This document shows, one piece after another, positions 1-8,113 of a stretch of DNA of 24,662 bases. The notes below the pieces were generated by a model. The model saw only the letters and a list, made by a program, of their open reading frames with translations, did not search any database and had not been told where the DNA came from. Origin of the DNA: a virus; the IMG/VR virus record IMGVR_UViG_3300037119_001375, positions 1 through 24,662 of that record; one strand, 5' to 3'. The stretch's first letter is position 1; each line of letters opens with the position of its first letter. Made by a program: the position numbers and the translations under genes.

Positions 1-197
1 GGCGGCTGGAATAGCTCGCACGCGGCGATGTATTCCTGCCCGCGCCCGGATTCGTGCTCGTATTGCGCAAGGATAGTGCACATCGCCAGCAGCGCCTGCA
101 CCATAGGACGCTTGACGTCATCGCCCAGCATCTCATAGGACAAGTTGAACTTGCCCACTCGGCTCGATCCTTGCGAGACAACCTTTACGACGTCCAT
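1..197 (-). CDS. N-terminal part of an unknown protein (cut by window edge)
   Basis: An open frame runs from an ATG at 197 to the left edge (65 codons, partial). GGAG lies 5 bases before the ATG, supporting the start. The product begins MDVVKVVSQGSSRVGKFNLSYE and looks helical further on (PMVQALLAMCTILAQYEH). No family is recognised. It continues beyond base 1. Confidence 0.55.
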   Translation of the reverse strand, partial: MDVVKVVSQGSSRVGKFNLSYEMLGDDVKRPMVQALLAMCTILAQYEHESGRGQEYIAACELFQP

Positions 198-207
198 TCG
201 CACTCCA

Positions 208-657
208 TCAAAGCAGTCCGTATTCCCAAGTCACCTTAGACGCACCGGCGCTCTCCGTTGCCGCATCCGAGCAGAAATCGATCCGCAGCAGCGGCTCCTC
301 GAACTCGAACGCCCACGATCGCCAGCCGTCAATCGGTATCACGTAACGCTGGCCAGGCGTGCCAAGCATCGAGTCGGCCTCTGCATTGGAAGCGGCGTTG
401 AACACGACGAAAAGCAGCTTTCCATTGCTGGACCGGCTGATGTCCATATACTCGATGGCAAAATAGGAAGCCCCCGATCCGCTTGGGATCACCGTGGTAC
501 GGTTGACCGCCGGCAGATGCAGCTGGTCCGCCACCTCGCCGACCACGATTCCATAGGGCAGCTCCGCGAGCGCACGCACATGCGCCGCTCCAGAGGTCCC
601 CTGGAGCGGCTCCGGGACCGCGCTGCGATTGGCATAGGCGCCAACTGGAGTGGGCAT
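208..657 (-). CDS. Unknown beta-rich phage protein
   Basis: This 149-residue protein has its ATG directly after the holin stop. The sequence reads as beta-rich, with YVIPIDGWRSWAFEFEEPL and KVTWEYGLL, plus a serine/glycine loop region. No family is recognised. The N-terminal residues include VPEPLQG, but there is no membrane helix, so this is not a PEP-CTERM tail. Its position by the holin and tail genes suggests a minor tail or host-contact protein. Confidence 0.55.
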   Translation of the reverse strand: MPTPVGAYANRSAVPEPLQGTSGAAHVRALAELPYGIVVGEVADQLHLPAVNRTTVIPSGSGASYFAIEYMDISRSSNGKLLFVVFNAASNAEADSMLGTPGQRYVIPIDGWRSWAFEFEEPLLRIDFCSDAATESAGASKVTWEYGLL

Positions 658-945
658 CTATTTGCGCCGTCCTATCGCCTGCGTGGTGATGACCCGCAGG
701 CCCGCCATGATGATCGCCACGCCGATCAGGACCAGTCCGAAGGCTCGGTCGCTCAGCAGCGGTTTCAGGACGTCTGAGGAGGCCTGAACGACTCCCAGCA
801 TGGCAATGGCAGCCGCTGACCACAGCGCGCGCGACTTGAAAACCGTTCTATCCGGCTTCGGGGTACGCCTGTCCCGCACCTCGGTAATCCTCCGGTCCGG
901 TGTGCGTGATGACGCCGTGGAATAGCGTCTATCCGGTGGGCTCAT
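658..945 (-). CDS. Holin (putative)
   Basis: The ATG at 945 overlaps the upstream stop, and a longer frame to 1113 is rejected because it would overlap that gene. The 95-residue protein has a basic N-terminal part (residues 1-38) and two hydrophobic helices (about 41-56, LWSAAAIAMLGVVQAS, and 68-83, AFGLVLIGVAIIMAGL), then RVITTQAIGRRK. The W..A.LG(V/A) pattern, the hairpin and the LR.(I/T)T...I ending resemble a family of two-helix phage holins that form pores to time lysis. An endolysin is not seen in this window and could lie to the left. Confidence 0.65.
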   Translation of the reverse strand: MSPPDRRYSTASSRTPDRRITEVRDRRTPKPDRTVFKSRALWSAAAIAMLGVVQASSDVLKPLLSDRAFGLVLIGVAIIMAGLRVITTQAIGRRK

Positions 946-1175
946 GTCAGCCTCTCCAAGGTGTAGCAACGCTGCTTGTTCCGAAAGAAGCGTCCCGGAA
1001 CATTCACCCAGCGCCCGGTGATCCGCCAGCCAGCCGCCGCAATGCAGCGGTTCAGATGCGTGAGCGTGTCGGCGATGCGCTCGAACGGGATCGGCAGCTC
1101 GGCTGCGAAGCACGGCCCGCGGCGCAGCAGTGCCAGCACCTGGTGGGAATAGTTGCTGACTGCGAGCTTGCTCAA
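942..1175 (-). CDS. Small winged-helix-like protein
   Basis: Only the C-terminal 77 residues of a longer open frame look like real protein. I therefore use the TTG at 1175, which overlaps the upstream stop (TTGA) and has AGGA 9 bases before it. The product reads SKLAVSNYSHQVLALLRRGP, then helices around FERIADTLTHLNRCIAAAGW and a strand pair with WRITGRWVNVPGRFF and CYTLERL. This resembles a winged helix-turn-helix fold with a basic wing. The long upstream extension (1176-1556) is low-complexity Arg/Gly/Ala and lies over the preceding membrane gene, so it is a shadow. Confidence 0.55.
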   Translation of the reverse strand: MSKLAVSNYSHQVLALLRRGPCFAAELPIPFERIADTLTHLNRCIAAAGWRITGRWVNVPGRFFRNKQRCYTLERLT

Positions 1176-1543
1176 TGACCTTTGTCCTGTACCGCAGGGT
1201 GATTCAACCCCTGCCGCATGTGACAGCGCAGGCAGTAGACCGGCCCGTTGCTCTCCAGCTCGTGAATTTTGGTGAGTGCGAACTCGTGCTCGTGGCGCAG
1301 TTGCAGCAGCTCGAGCTGGAGCGCTCGCAAGCGTTCTTCCGTGATCGGCAGGATTCCCTTGGATACGACCACGCGCATATCGGCAACCTGCTCGCGTATC
1401 ACGATCAGCGACACCGCCGCCCCGGCCAGGCTTGCCAGCAGGAACGGCGCCGCGATGCGCGCCCACTGCTGGACGCTCGAGGGCGCCGCCATGACATATA
1501 GGATATGGTCCCAGTGCTGGACCACGCTGGTCCAATGGCTCAC
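1172..1543 (-). CDS. Single-helix membrane protein with coiled coil (possible lysis protein)
   Basis: The GTG start has GGAG 7 bases upstream. The 123-residue product has a membrane helix (about residues 30-50, APFLLASLAGAAVSLIVI), then a coiled-coil-like region (about 70-97, RLRALQLELLQLRHEHEFALTKIHELES) and a C-terminal CLRCH. An inner-membrane helix followed by a coiled coil resembles i-spanin organisation, and the neighbouring likely holin fits a lysis cluster, but no outer-membrane partner was seen. A structural role cannot be excluded. Confidence 0.5.
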   Translation of the reverse strand: MSHWTSVVQHWDHILYVMAAPSSVQQWARIAAPFLLASLAGAAVSLIVIREQVADMRVVVSKGILPITEERLRALQLELLQLRHEHEFALTKIHELESNGPVYCLRCHMRQGLNHPAVQDKGH

Positions 1544-1555
1544 GGATGTTCTCCA

Positions 1556-1840
1556 TCAGACATCTTCCTTTTCCAGCAGTGCGATGGCGCGGTCAATGGC
1601 GGCCTGCTGCGCAAAGTTGGATCGCTTGGCCCGCAGGTCGGCGGCGACTTGAAGCAAGAGCGAGCGAACCGTCACGGTCTGATCGAGCACCAGAGAGATG
1701 GGCAGCGCGCCGAAGTCCTGTCCAAATCCCCGCAAAACCTGCGTATCCAGAGACACGAATGCGTCGTTCACACGCTTGGCGTCGGCGCTCGCCCCGCGCT
1801 GCCGGATCATGTCGACCAGTTGCTGGAGAGAGAGCGCCAT
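1556..1840 (-). CDS. Small helical protein after the tail fibre
   Basis: This 94-residue protein starts with an ATG immediately after the fibre stop. It looks all-helical, with LSLQQLVDMIRQRG, LVLDQTVTVRSLLLQVAADLRAKR and AIDRAIALLEKEDV. No family is recognised. Its position suggests a fibre chaperone or a lysis-region gene, but nothing in the sequence decides between these. Confidence 0.55.
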   Translation of the reverse strand: MALSLQQLVDMIRQRGASADAKRVNDAFVSLDTQVLRGFGQDFGALPISLVLDQTVTVRSLLLQVAADLRAKRSNFAQQAAIDRAIALLEKEDV

Positions 1841-2710
1841 TTAAGCGGGACCCACGAACACCCAGCCCACGGTCGCAGCTATGTGCGATGGATTGGTTGC
1901 GGCAAAAGAGAATCCAGACCCCGTCAGGCTGTTGAACTGCACCGCGATGTGCAATGGTGAACCGGCCACAGCCGAGCCCGCGTATCCAAGAGGGGATCCG
2001 GAAAATGCGGTCAGGAATGTCTCGCTCGCGAAGCCCCCTGCAGATGAAAGAGAGGATCCCACGTTGACGCGCAGCGCTCCGATCCGAAACGTTGCTTTCG
2101 CTCCACTGATGGAAGCCAGCGCGCCGATCCCGCTTGGCGTCACTGCACGGACCGCGTCGGACCCGGCCGCCGTCTCCGCGGAGGTGGCCAGCTCGACCTT
2201 GCCTGAGACTGTGGTGCTGGCCGCCGTATTGAACGCAGACAGCCCGGCGAACGAGTTGGCTATATCGTTGAGGTTGATAAGCTTTGGCAACAGGCCGTCA
2301 CTTGCATCCGAAGCGAATACGGCATCATTGACGATGTCTGGCGATACTGTAGCTATGCCGGTATTGACAATCACCCCTGGCGTATCGGGCAGATACCAGG
2401 CGCGGTCCGCAGTCAGCGTCGAGGCGTTCAGCGTCCCGGTGTAGTTGGTCTGCTTCCACTTGATAGACTCGGAAATCCAGGCCCGCACCCAGCGCAGCGC
2501 CGCGCTGCCAAGCGAGTAGGAGACGTCCGCATTCGGCTTGAAATCCGCCGTAGGCTTGGACTGCCCGTCCTTGGTCAGGGTCGCGGCAATCCCGTCACGG
2601 AGCTCGTCATCGTTCTCGTCGTGCCGAGAGGCGAGGATCTTGATCGAGGCGTCCCGATCGTTGGTCCAATCTTTGGTTCTGACGAAACTGCCGTTACCAT
2701 CCCAAGTCAC
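1841..2710 (-). CDS. Tail fibre or spike protein
   Basis: The 289-residue protein starts at a GTG overlapping the upstream stop. It contains elements common in phage tail fibres: NADVSYSLGSAALRWVRAWI (a fibre trimer-like repeat), and GKVELATSAETAAGSDAVRAVTPSGIGAL, a motif seen in many tail-fibre collars. The N-terminal part (TWDGNGSFVRTKDWTNDRDASIKI) resembles tail-attachment segments. The C-terminal third is Ser/Gly/Ala-rich beta sequence that would bind the host surface. At 289 residues it is short, so another fibre gene may lie to the left of the window. Confidence 0.78.
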   Translation of the reverse strand: MTWDGNGSFVRTKDWTNDRDASIKILASRHDENDDELRDGIAATLTKDGQSKPTADFKPNADVSYSLGSAALRWVRAWISESIKWKQTNYTGTLNASTLTADRAWYLPDTPGVIVNTGIATVSPDIVNDAVFASDASDGLLPKLINLNDIANSFAGLSAFNTAASTTVSGKVELATSAETAAGSDAVRAVTPSGIGALASISGAKATFRIGALRVNVGSSLSSAGGFASETFLTAFSGSPLGYAGSAVAGSPLHIAVQFNSLTGSGFSFAATNPSHIAATVGWVFVGPA

Positions 2711-4257
2711 AGTACCGACCCCCTCTTGTATCCGAGCGCGAACGATGACCAGTCCAGGCCAGACGTCCCGGTCGTGAAGCGCAGACGCAGGCCGAAGTTG
2801 TAGCCAATCCCGCCGGCCGAATGCCAGTTGTCGAACTGGACACTCTCAGCCGGCCAGGCCGTGACATCCCAATCCGAGGTATCCCAGGCGCCTCCGACGC
2901 CCTGCCCTGGCGTACTTCCTGAAATCTCCCGCCGCAGCACGCTGAAATCGGTTCCAACGTCCACGGTGTAGGCAATCTCGCCATCGGCCGAGCCCAGCAG
3001 CCGGCACAAGGTCAATTCCTTCAGCTGTCCGCGCTTTTGCAGGTAGTTCCACGCCGGCTGCCCAACGAAATTGATCGCCGCGGCCCCGTCTGCGGTGCCA
3101 TCGTCGGCCTTGTAGACCACGCCACCGGCGCCACCGAAGTACAGCGCATCGTTGTAGATGCCCCAGCAACGGGCATTCAAGCCCGTCCAGCGGCACCAGG
3201 CGCCGGTCGCCACGTTGACAACATGCTGCTGGAACTCCGCCCCTGACAGCGGCACGTTGAAAATGCAGCACGTTCCAAGCGAATGTCTGGGGTAAAGCAG
3301 AGCCTGCCAGCCGAACGTCGCCGCGTAGGAATTCAGCGCATCGCTGACCGCGCCGCGGATCTTGGCAGACAGCGCGAAGTCCGCTTCCTTGGCCTGGCCG
3401 TCAGAGAGCACCTTGGACAACGGCAGGTATCCAGAGCGTGTAATGATCCACAGGTCACCGGCAACCTTGGCATAGCCCCTGATCGACAGCGGCGAGCCCA
3501 TCGCAAACACGCCAAGCAGCGCCCAGTCGGTCGCGTCCCCTGGATTGCTGCCCTGATACACCAGCACGTCGCCAGAACTGAGCGCGAACACGGCCAAATC
3601 GTCCATGCCGCTGCCAGAATCCCGCGTCCACGTCGCCATGAACTGCAGATTGCCGCCAGTGCCCTGGACCCGGCCAAGCGGGAACTTGGTCAGCGTACCG
3701 CCGAGCGCGTTGACCGCGGAATACCAGAAATTCTGCGTACGGTTATCCCAGAAATAGCTGCGGTTCTTGTAGATGTTGATGCCGATCAAATTCGCGACCG
3801 TGAGCCCGGAACCCGACACCGTCATCGCCGACACCCCGGAGCCATCGTAGATCTGCGGGGCGTCCGTGCCGTTTACCAGGCCCATGCGCGCGCCGTTTGC
3901 GGCCGAGTCGAACTGCGCCCACTGCCATTTATCGACCGTGAATCCGGAGGCAAGCTGCGTAGCCGCACCAGCCGCCGAGATGTTCCAGAACTTGCCGTCA
4001 GCCGCCGCGATCAGCTTGCGAAATGACCCGGCATTGAACTCGGCCAGGGTAAACACCGTTCCGGTCATCCCGGTGGCGTAGGAAGTCGAGCCTTTGCGGG
4101 TAGAAACCTTGCCGAAGCCAGGAAACATGTTGTCGAGCTGGACCGCGTCTTTCTCGTCCATGTTGTCGACGCTGTCGCGCGCATTCCAGCCGCCCACCGG
4201 GGCCGGAATGACGTGAACCGAAGCGCTCGCGGCGCGGTTTGGCTTGAGTCCTATCAC
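2707..4257 (-). CDS. Tail / packaged-DNA stabilisation protein (P22 gp10-like)
   Basis: The 516-residue, beta-rich protein begins VHVIPAPVGGWNARDSVDNMDEKDAVQLDNMFPGFGKVSTRKG, a typical start of podovirus tail hub or stabilisation proteins. It continues as repeated beta-blade units with YDG, YKN, FWYS and WD patterns, for example KNRSYFWDNRTQNFWYS and NDALYFGGAGGVVYKAD, which suits a propeller. It plugs or closes the portal-tail channel in related phages. The start is GTG, with no strong ribosome-binding site, 10 bases after the HNH stop. The end overlaps the fibre gene (GTGA). The call rests on size, start motif and position. Confidence 0.75.
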   Translation of the reverse strand: MIGLKPNRAASASVHVIPAPVGGWNARDSVDNMDEKDAVQLDNMFPGFGKVSTRKGSTSYATGMTGTVFTLAEFNAGSFRKLIAAADGKFWNISAAGAATQLASGFTVDKWQWAQFDSAANGARMGLVNGTDAPQIYDGSGVSAMTVSGSGLTVANLIGINIYKNRSYFWDNRTQNFWYSAVNALGGTLTKFPLGRVQGTGGNLQFMATWTRDSGSGMDDLAVFALSSGDVLVYQGSNPGDATDWALLGVFAMGSPLSIRGYAKVAGDLWIITRSGYLPLSKVLSDGQAKEADFALSAKIRGAVSDALNSYAATFGWQALLYPRHSLGTCCIFNVPLSGAEFQQHVVNVATGAWCRWTGLNARCWGIYNDALYFGGAGGVVYKADDGTADGAAAINFVGQPAWNYLQKRGQLKELTLCRLLGSADGEIAYTVDVGTDFSVLRREISGSTPGQGVGGAWDTSDWDVTAWPAESVQFDNWHSAGGIGYNFGLRLRFTTGTSGLDWSSFALGYKRGSVL

Positions 4258-4267
4258 GGACCGAATC

Positions 4268-4747
4268 TCACACGTGCCGCCATTTTTCGCGCCGCTTGAT
4301 CAGCCCAACCAGAACGTCGGTCACGCCGTACTCGCGCGATAGCGCTGCGCATGTCTTGCCGGCATGTAGAGCCGAGCGGATAGCGCGCACCTGATCCTCT
4401 GTCAGTTTGGCGGCCGGATTCAGCGAGCCGGTCAAGCCTACGCTTCGGCCCTTCGAGACCATGTCGGCCATGTTCTCTTGGTGGGTACCTAGGAATAGGT
4501 GCTCTGGATTGACGCATGCAGGGTTGTCGCAGTGATGGCAGACGCACATCCCTCCCGGAACTTGCCTGCCGCTTGCAATCTCCCAAGTCGCCCGGTGAAG
4601 ACGAACATTCCTACCGTCACGGTGGATGCGCCCGTATCCGCATTCGTCTTTGCAGCCAGTCCATTCCCAGCACCAGGTCTCGACATTGACAACCGTTCCA
4701 GCGTGCAAGCGGTTTTCAAACGTCACGCCTTTCTTTGGCCTAGCCAA
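4268..4747 (-). CDS. Stand-alone HNH homing endonuclease
   Basis: The 159-residue protein has an HNH_3-like core (CHHCDNPACVNPEHLFLGTHQENMADMV) with H71/H72, N80 and H83 and zinc-binding cysteines C68, C70, C73 and C78. Before it lies CWEWTGCKDECGYGRI and RLHRATWE. The C-terminal part (115-155, LTEDQVRAIRSALHAGKTCAALSREYGV) looks like a helix-turn-helix DNA-reading module. It starts at a TTG with AGGGAG 7 bases upstream, overlaps the adaptor stop by 8 bases and is followed by a 10-base gap. Such genes are common free-standing homing elements in phages, so this one is probably inserted between adaptor and tail genes. Confidence 0.85.
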   Translation of the reverse strand: MARPKKGVTFENRLHAGTVVNVETWCWEWTGCKDECGYGRIHRDGRNVRLHRATWEIASGRQVPGGMCVCHHCDNPACVNPEHLFLGTHQENMADMVSKGRSVGLTGSLNPAAKLTEDQVRAIRSALHAGKTCAALSREYGVTDVLVGLIKRREKWRHV

Positions 4748-5453
4748 AACCGCTCTCCCTGATGTTCATCCGCCAGGCCGCATCATTGGATAGCGCCCGC
4801 CCCATGTTGATCGCACCCGCCCCGGACTCCGCCCCGAAGATGGCCTCGAGCTGTTCGTCGTATTCCTTACGCGCCTCGGCGTAATCCAGCCCCTTGGCGG
4901 CTCTGAACCGCCAGATGCCGGACATCTCTAGCAGCTCTTCCTGGAACAGCGACACATCGGTGTCCGCAGTAAACGCCGTCTTGAGCGCCCCGCTGCCTGT
5001 CTCCCGCGCCCAAGCGGTCGACAGGTACTCGAATACCAGCGTCACCACCTCACCAGGCGTGGGGTCGATATAGAACTTCTTGACCCCAGCAAGGGCTTTG
5101 ATGCGGAAGCGCTTGCGCGTGCTCACGCTCACCGTTATGGCAGATTTACGCACCTGCCACTCCTGCGGCGTCAGTCCGCCTCGCAACTGCCAGTAGTTGA
5201 CCCGATCCCAGACCGTGTCGGAGAGCAGTTCAGAGAAGTCGGCCGGCAGTGCGTAATCCGGCGTCCCGGCCACCGTCGCAAACGTGTATTCGGTCTGCAG
5301 AATCGGCCAGGGCTTGCGCGCCAAGCGACTCCCGGCCCGGTTCACGATGCGCAGCAATTGCTTGGCGGTACGGTCCTGGCTGCCAGCCACACTCGATGGC
5401 GCAGAGACTCCCACCTCCTCAGCAATCGTCTGCACAATTGAGAGCATGGTCAT
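4740..5453 (-). CDS. Head-tail adaptor protein (podovirus)
   Basis: This 237-residue protein has a pattern shared by podovirus adaptor/tail-tubular proteins (P22 gp4/T7 gp11-like): an early helix with LLRIVNRAGSRLARKPWPILQTEYTFATVAGTPDYALPADF, then DTVWDRVNYWQLRGGLTPQEWQVRKS, and a helical end with ARKEYDEQLEAIF. The adaptor ring joins the portal to the tail. It lies two genes before the tail/stabilisation protein. The ATG overlaps the upstream stop, and the end overlaps the HNH gene by 8 bases. Confidence 0.8.
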   Translation of the reverse strand: MTMLSIVQTIAEEVGVSAPSSVAGSQDRTAKQLLRIVNRAGSRLARKPWPILQTEYTFATVAGTPDYALPADFSELLSDTVWDRVNYWQLRGGLTPQEWQVRKSAITVSVSTRKRFRIKALAGVKKFYIDPTPGEVVTLVFEYLSTAWARETGSGALKTAFTADTDVSLFQEELLEMSGIWRFRAAKGLDYAEARKEYDEQLEAIFGAESGAGAINMGRALSNDAAWRMNIRESGFG

Positions 5454-6124
5454 TCAACAACCTCGTTCGGCGTGCGAGGCCCGCGCGGCTTACCCTTCGG
5501 CCAGCCCTTGCGATTTACCTTGGACTTTTCCGCCAGCTTCGCCTCGCCTGCCAGAGTTATGGCCGCCAGTTCGGCGACTTGCTGGCCTAGGGCTTCCATC
5601 TGCGCTTGCAGCGCGGCCGTTTTGGCCCGTTCTGCGGCCAGGGCCTGCTCGAGCTCGACCGCCTTGGACGAGGTCCGGCCCAGAAACGCCTTCGCCTTGG
5701 CCTGCAGATCCCGGGCGCCCGTGCCGATGCCCTGGAGACCGTCATCGCCCAGCTCGGCCAGGTCCTCGACGGTGCGAATGCCCTTGATGCGCATCATCTC
5801 CACGCTAGACGGACCTAAGCCCAGCATTTCAACCGGGGTCCCGGTCACCGGCGCCTCGATGCCGCGCTTGAACGCCGCATATGCATTCGGGAACCGTTGC
5901 TTGTCCTCGAGCGTGACCTCGCGCACGAACACCTGCTTGTCCTGCCCCTTGACCAAAATCTTGACGTATTCACGGTCCTCGTAGATCGGCCGGCCAGCCT
6001 CGTGACTCTTGAGCCCCATCAGTTTTTTCTCTACCGTGAACGTCGCGTAACAGGCCCGGTCATCCTGCGTCGCGCCCGGCATGAAACTGGTGAAACTGGC
6101 GTCGGACTCGATATCAAGCTGCAT
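5450..6124 (-). CDS. Helix-hairpin-helix virion-region protein with AT-hook-like tail
   Basis: I prefer the ATG at 6124, with GGGAG upstream, over a TTG at 6148. The 224-residue product has an N-terminal beta domain (1-95), a helix-hairpin-helix-like region about 105-148 (MRIKGIRTVEDLAELGDDGLQGIG), a coiled coil about 154-200, and a Lys/Gly/Pro-rich end (NRKGWPKGKPRGP, residues 204-216) like an AT-hook. These elements point to DNA binding. It overlaps the glycosyltransferase stop by 11 bases and sits just before the adaptor gene. A role in DNA contact at the head vertex or in regulation is possible. The family is not named with certainty. Confidence 0.62.
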   Translation of the reverse strand: MQLDIESDASFTSFMPGATQDDRACYATFTVEKKLMGLKSHEAGRPIYEDREYVKILVKGQDKQVFVREVTLEDKQRFPNAYAAFKRGIEAPVTGTPVEMLGLGPSSVEMMRIKGIRTVEDLAELGDDGLQGIGTGARDLQAKAKAFLGRTSSKAVELEQALAAERAKTAALQAQMEALGQQVAELAAITLAGEAKLAEKSKVNRKGWPKGKPRGPRTPNEVVE

Positions 6125-7514
6125 CGCGTTGTGGCTCCCAATGGTCAATGATCCAGCTGATTAAACCGTCCCCGTGCACGGTGATGTTGCAGCCCATCTC
6201 GAGCAGCAGCGGCAGGAAGGCCTGAAAGTCAGATGCCTGCTTGGCCATCCATCTCCCGCACAGGAACTTGCGGTCCGCGCAGATGATCTCGAGCGTTGCT
6301 TCGTCATCGTTGAGCGCCTGCGGGTAGGCGTGGTGCGTGCCGCGGTAGCACGAGTCGAAGCCATACAGATGCAGCTTGCGATAGCCCCACAGAGCCACGA
6401 TGCACATGGCCTTTAAGCCCACCGTGTTGCCACCGCCAACAATGGTCAGCGGTTTGTGGACCTTGTCGCACAGACTTTCTGCATCCGGGTGATAGCCCAC
6501 CCACTGGACCACGTCGTAGCCCTCGAGCGCATCGAATACGCTTGGATGGCACTGCGAAGCCACCAGGTAGGTTGTTTTCTTGTGCGGGCGCAGGAACTGG
6601 ATATTCTCTGGCCGCGCGTCGAGCAAGACGTGAAACTCGGGCCGGATCCCGCGTTCCTCGAGCCACGCATAGGCCCCGTTCATGGCATAGATGTGCCCGC
6701 CGCGATCGTGGCGCTTGCGCAGGAATGGCAGCTCTTCCACGAGACTGGGCCCCCCGCCCACCAGGATGGCCTCGCCGGCGTGCGGGTCCATCTGCCGGAA
6801 TAGCTTGGTCTCCCGGTTGAGGTTGTGCTCCATTTGCTTGAGCATGACCTCGAGCGGGGTGTTGAGCCCGCGCACCCAGCGCGGCTGGCCTAAGCCACCG
6901 ATCTTCCACACCTGCGGCACCCAGCGATCGGTGACCTCGTGCGGCCGCGGCTCGCCGTGGAAACACACGATCGAGGTATTCACGCTCGGAATCCAGCTGA
7001 TCGCGTCGCGCTTATAGCTGCAGATCTGCTCTGGATACAGGTCCTGGAGCCGCTTGGTTTCCGGGTCCGGAATCCGGATCTGTTCGATCCACTCCTGGTC
7101 CCCGCCCGCGGGCTTAGGGCGCCCTGCATCGAGCCACATGCGCCACAGGTAGGAGTGATCACCGTGCCAGCGCATCACCGCCGATTGCAGCCCATCCCAG
7201 CGGTAGAAGTCACGCAGGATGGCAAAGTCTGAATCATCGTCGGCCAGAAACTCGAGCGGCCCGGTGATGACGGTGTCCAGATCGAAGTAAAGGACATCGC
7301 CTTTCAAGACTTCGAACAGGTAGAGCTTGGCCCACCAGCCCTTGAGATCTGGCGGCGCCTCGATGCACTCGATCCCTTTGATCGGCTCATCGGTCAAACA
7401 CACGAAGCGAAACGGCCGGCCAATATTGCGCCCGACCATGTCGCGCAGAATCTTGACGTACTCCTCGCCGCGGCCGAGGTAGTTGCCGACGTTCACACAA
7501 GCTACCGTCAGCAT
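6114..7514 (-). CDS. Glycosyltransferase fused to DUF115/MptE-like domain
   Basis: The 466-residue protein has two parts. Residues 1-205 resemble a GT-A-fold glycosyltransferase: a strand start (MLTVACVNVGNYLGRG), KLYLFEVLKGDVLYFDLDTVITGPL with a DxD-type D78-L-D80 metal site, and CFHGEPRPHE near 184-193. Residues 245-466 resemble the DUF115 (6-hydroxymethylpterin pyrophosphokinase MptE-like, also Maf flagellin-glycosylation) domain, with ILVGGGPSL (250-258) and LTIVGGGNTVG. Such fusions are known in phages and glycan loci. With the FkbM gene it forms a probable glycan transfer and methylation pair. The donor sugar and acceptor are unknown. Confidence 0.8.
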   Translation of the reverse strand: MLTVACVNVGNYLGRGEEYVKILRDMVGRNIGRPFRFVCLTDEPIKGIECIEAPPDLKGWWAKLYLFEVLKGDVLYFDLDTVITGPLEFLADDDSDFAILRDFYRWDGLQSAVMRWHGDHSYLWRMWLDAGRPKPAGGDQEWIEQIRIPDPETKRLQDLYPEQICSYKRDAISWIPSVNTSIVCFHGEPRPHEVTDRWVPQVWKIGGLGQPRWVRGLNTPLEVMLKQMEHNLNRETKLFRQMDPHAGEAILVGGGPSLVEELPFLRKRHDRGGHIYAMNGAYAWLEERGIRPEFHVLLDARPENIQFLRPHKKTTYLVASQCHPSVFDALEGYDVVQWVGYHPDAESLCDKVHKPLTIVGGGNTVGLKAMCIVALWGYRKLHLYGFDSCYRGTHHAYPQALNDDEATLEIICADRKFLCGRWMAKQASDFQAFLPLLLEMGCNITVHGDGLISWIIDHWEPQRDAA

Positions 7515-8113
7515 GCGAATACCTTGTCACGGTGAAGTTGCCCAACCTCGCGATATCCCATGCGCTCGAGCATGGCGAAAGCCTCGTTGCGAAGCCCAGC
7601 CACGGTGCACAGGTTCTTATCCTCGACCGCCACCACCGGCTTGAAGCGCGCCAGCGTGTTGCGAGCCCCGAACAGCGCTTGCGGCTCGTGGCCTTCGATG
7701 TCCAGATAGATCAGGTCGCAGGCCGTCAGGCCAAGCGAGTCGATCGTGAGCATGGGGATGATTCCAGCTCCGTCGATCTGGTGCGCGCCGATGTTGTCGG
7801 AAACCCGATTCATTCCCACCAGCACCGGGCGATCACCGAGGGCTGCCTGCAGCCGAATCACGTTTGGCCGCATGCGCGTATTCCAGGCCAGGCAGGAGAA
7901 ATTCTGCGGATCCGGCTCGAACGTGTAGACCGTGTTGAAATCACCAGCGAGATGGTTCGGCCACAGGCCGACGTTTCCGCCGGCCTGCACCGCCACCTCT
8001 CTGGCCTTGCAGAATCCCACCACGATATCGATGTCTCCCACCTCCTCGCGAGAAGATGGGAGACAGATTTGATCCGCGGCGGGAACTGCCAGGCCTCCGT
8101 CGAAACGAAACAT
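7508..8113 (-). CDS. FkbM-family methyltransferase
   Basis: The 201-residue protein matches FkbM-type SAM-dependent methyltransferases, which methylate hydroxyl groups, often on sugars. The SAM-binding region is AVQAGGNVGLWPNHLA (residues 41-56), followed by TVYTFEPDPQNF (61-72), where the acidic residue after the second strand is expected to hold the ribose. A later strand, IPMLTIDSLGLTACDLIYLDIEGHE, contains the DxEGxE signature of the family. The ATG directly follows the upstream stop. It overlaps by 7 bases with the glycosyltransferase gene, so the two are likely made together. The family function is well known, but the sugar substrate here is inferred. Confidence 0.82.
   Translation of the reverse strand: MFRFDGGLAVPAADQICLPSSREEVGDIDIVVGFCKAREVAVQAGGNVGLWPNHLAGDFNTVYTFEPDPQNFSCLAWNTRMRPNVIRLQAALGDRPVLVGMNRVSDNIGAHQIDGAGIIPMLTIDSLGLTACDLIYLDIEGHEPQALFGARNTLARFKPVVAVEDKNLCTVAGLRNEAFAMLERMGYREVGQLHRDKVFAC

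Noticed and set aside
208-657. VPEP in the 149-residue protein as a PEP-CTERM signal
   Set aside because: The motif is near the N-terminus and is not followed by a membrane helix.
1176-1556. Upstream part of the long minus-strand frame 942-1556
   Set aside because: It is low-complexity Arg/Gly/Ala sequence lying over the membrane-protein gene. Only the part from the TTG at 1175 resembles a real protein.
1-2710. A diversity-generating retroelement near the tail fibre
   Set aside because: No reverse transcriptase or template/variable repeat pair was seen in the window.
3283-4026. Plus-strand open frame of 247 codons
   Set aside because: It is antisense to the tail stabilisation gene and is Arg-rich with no domain.
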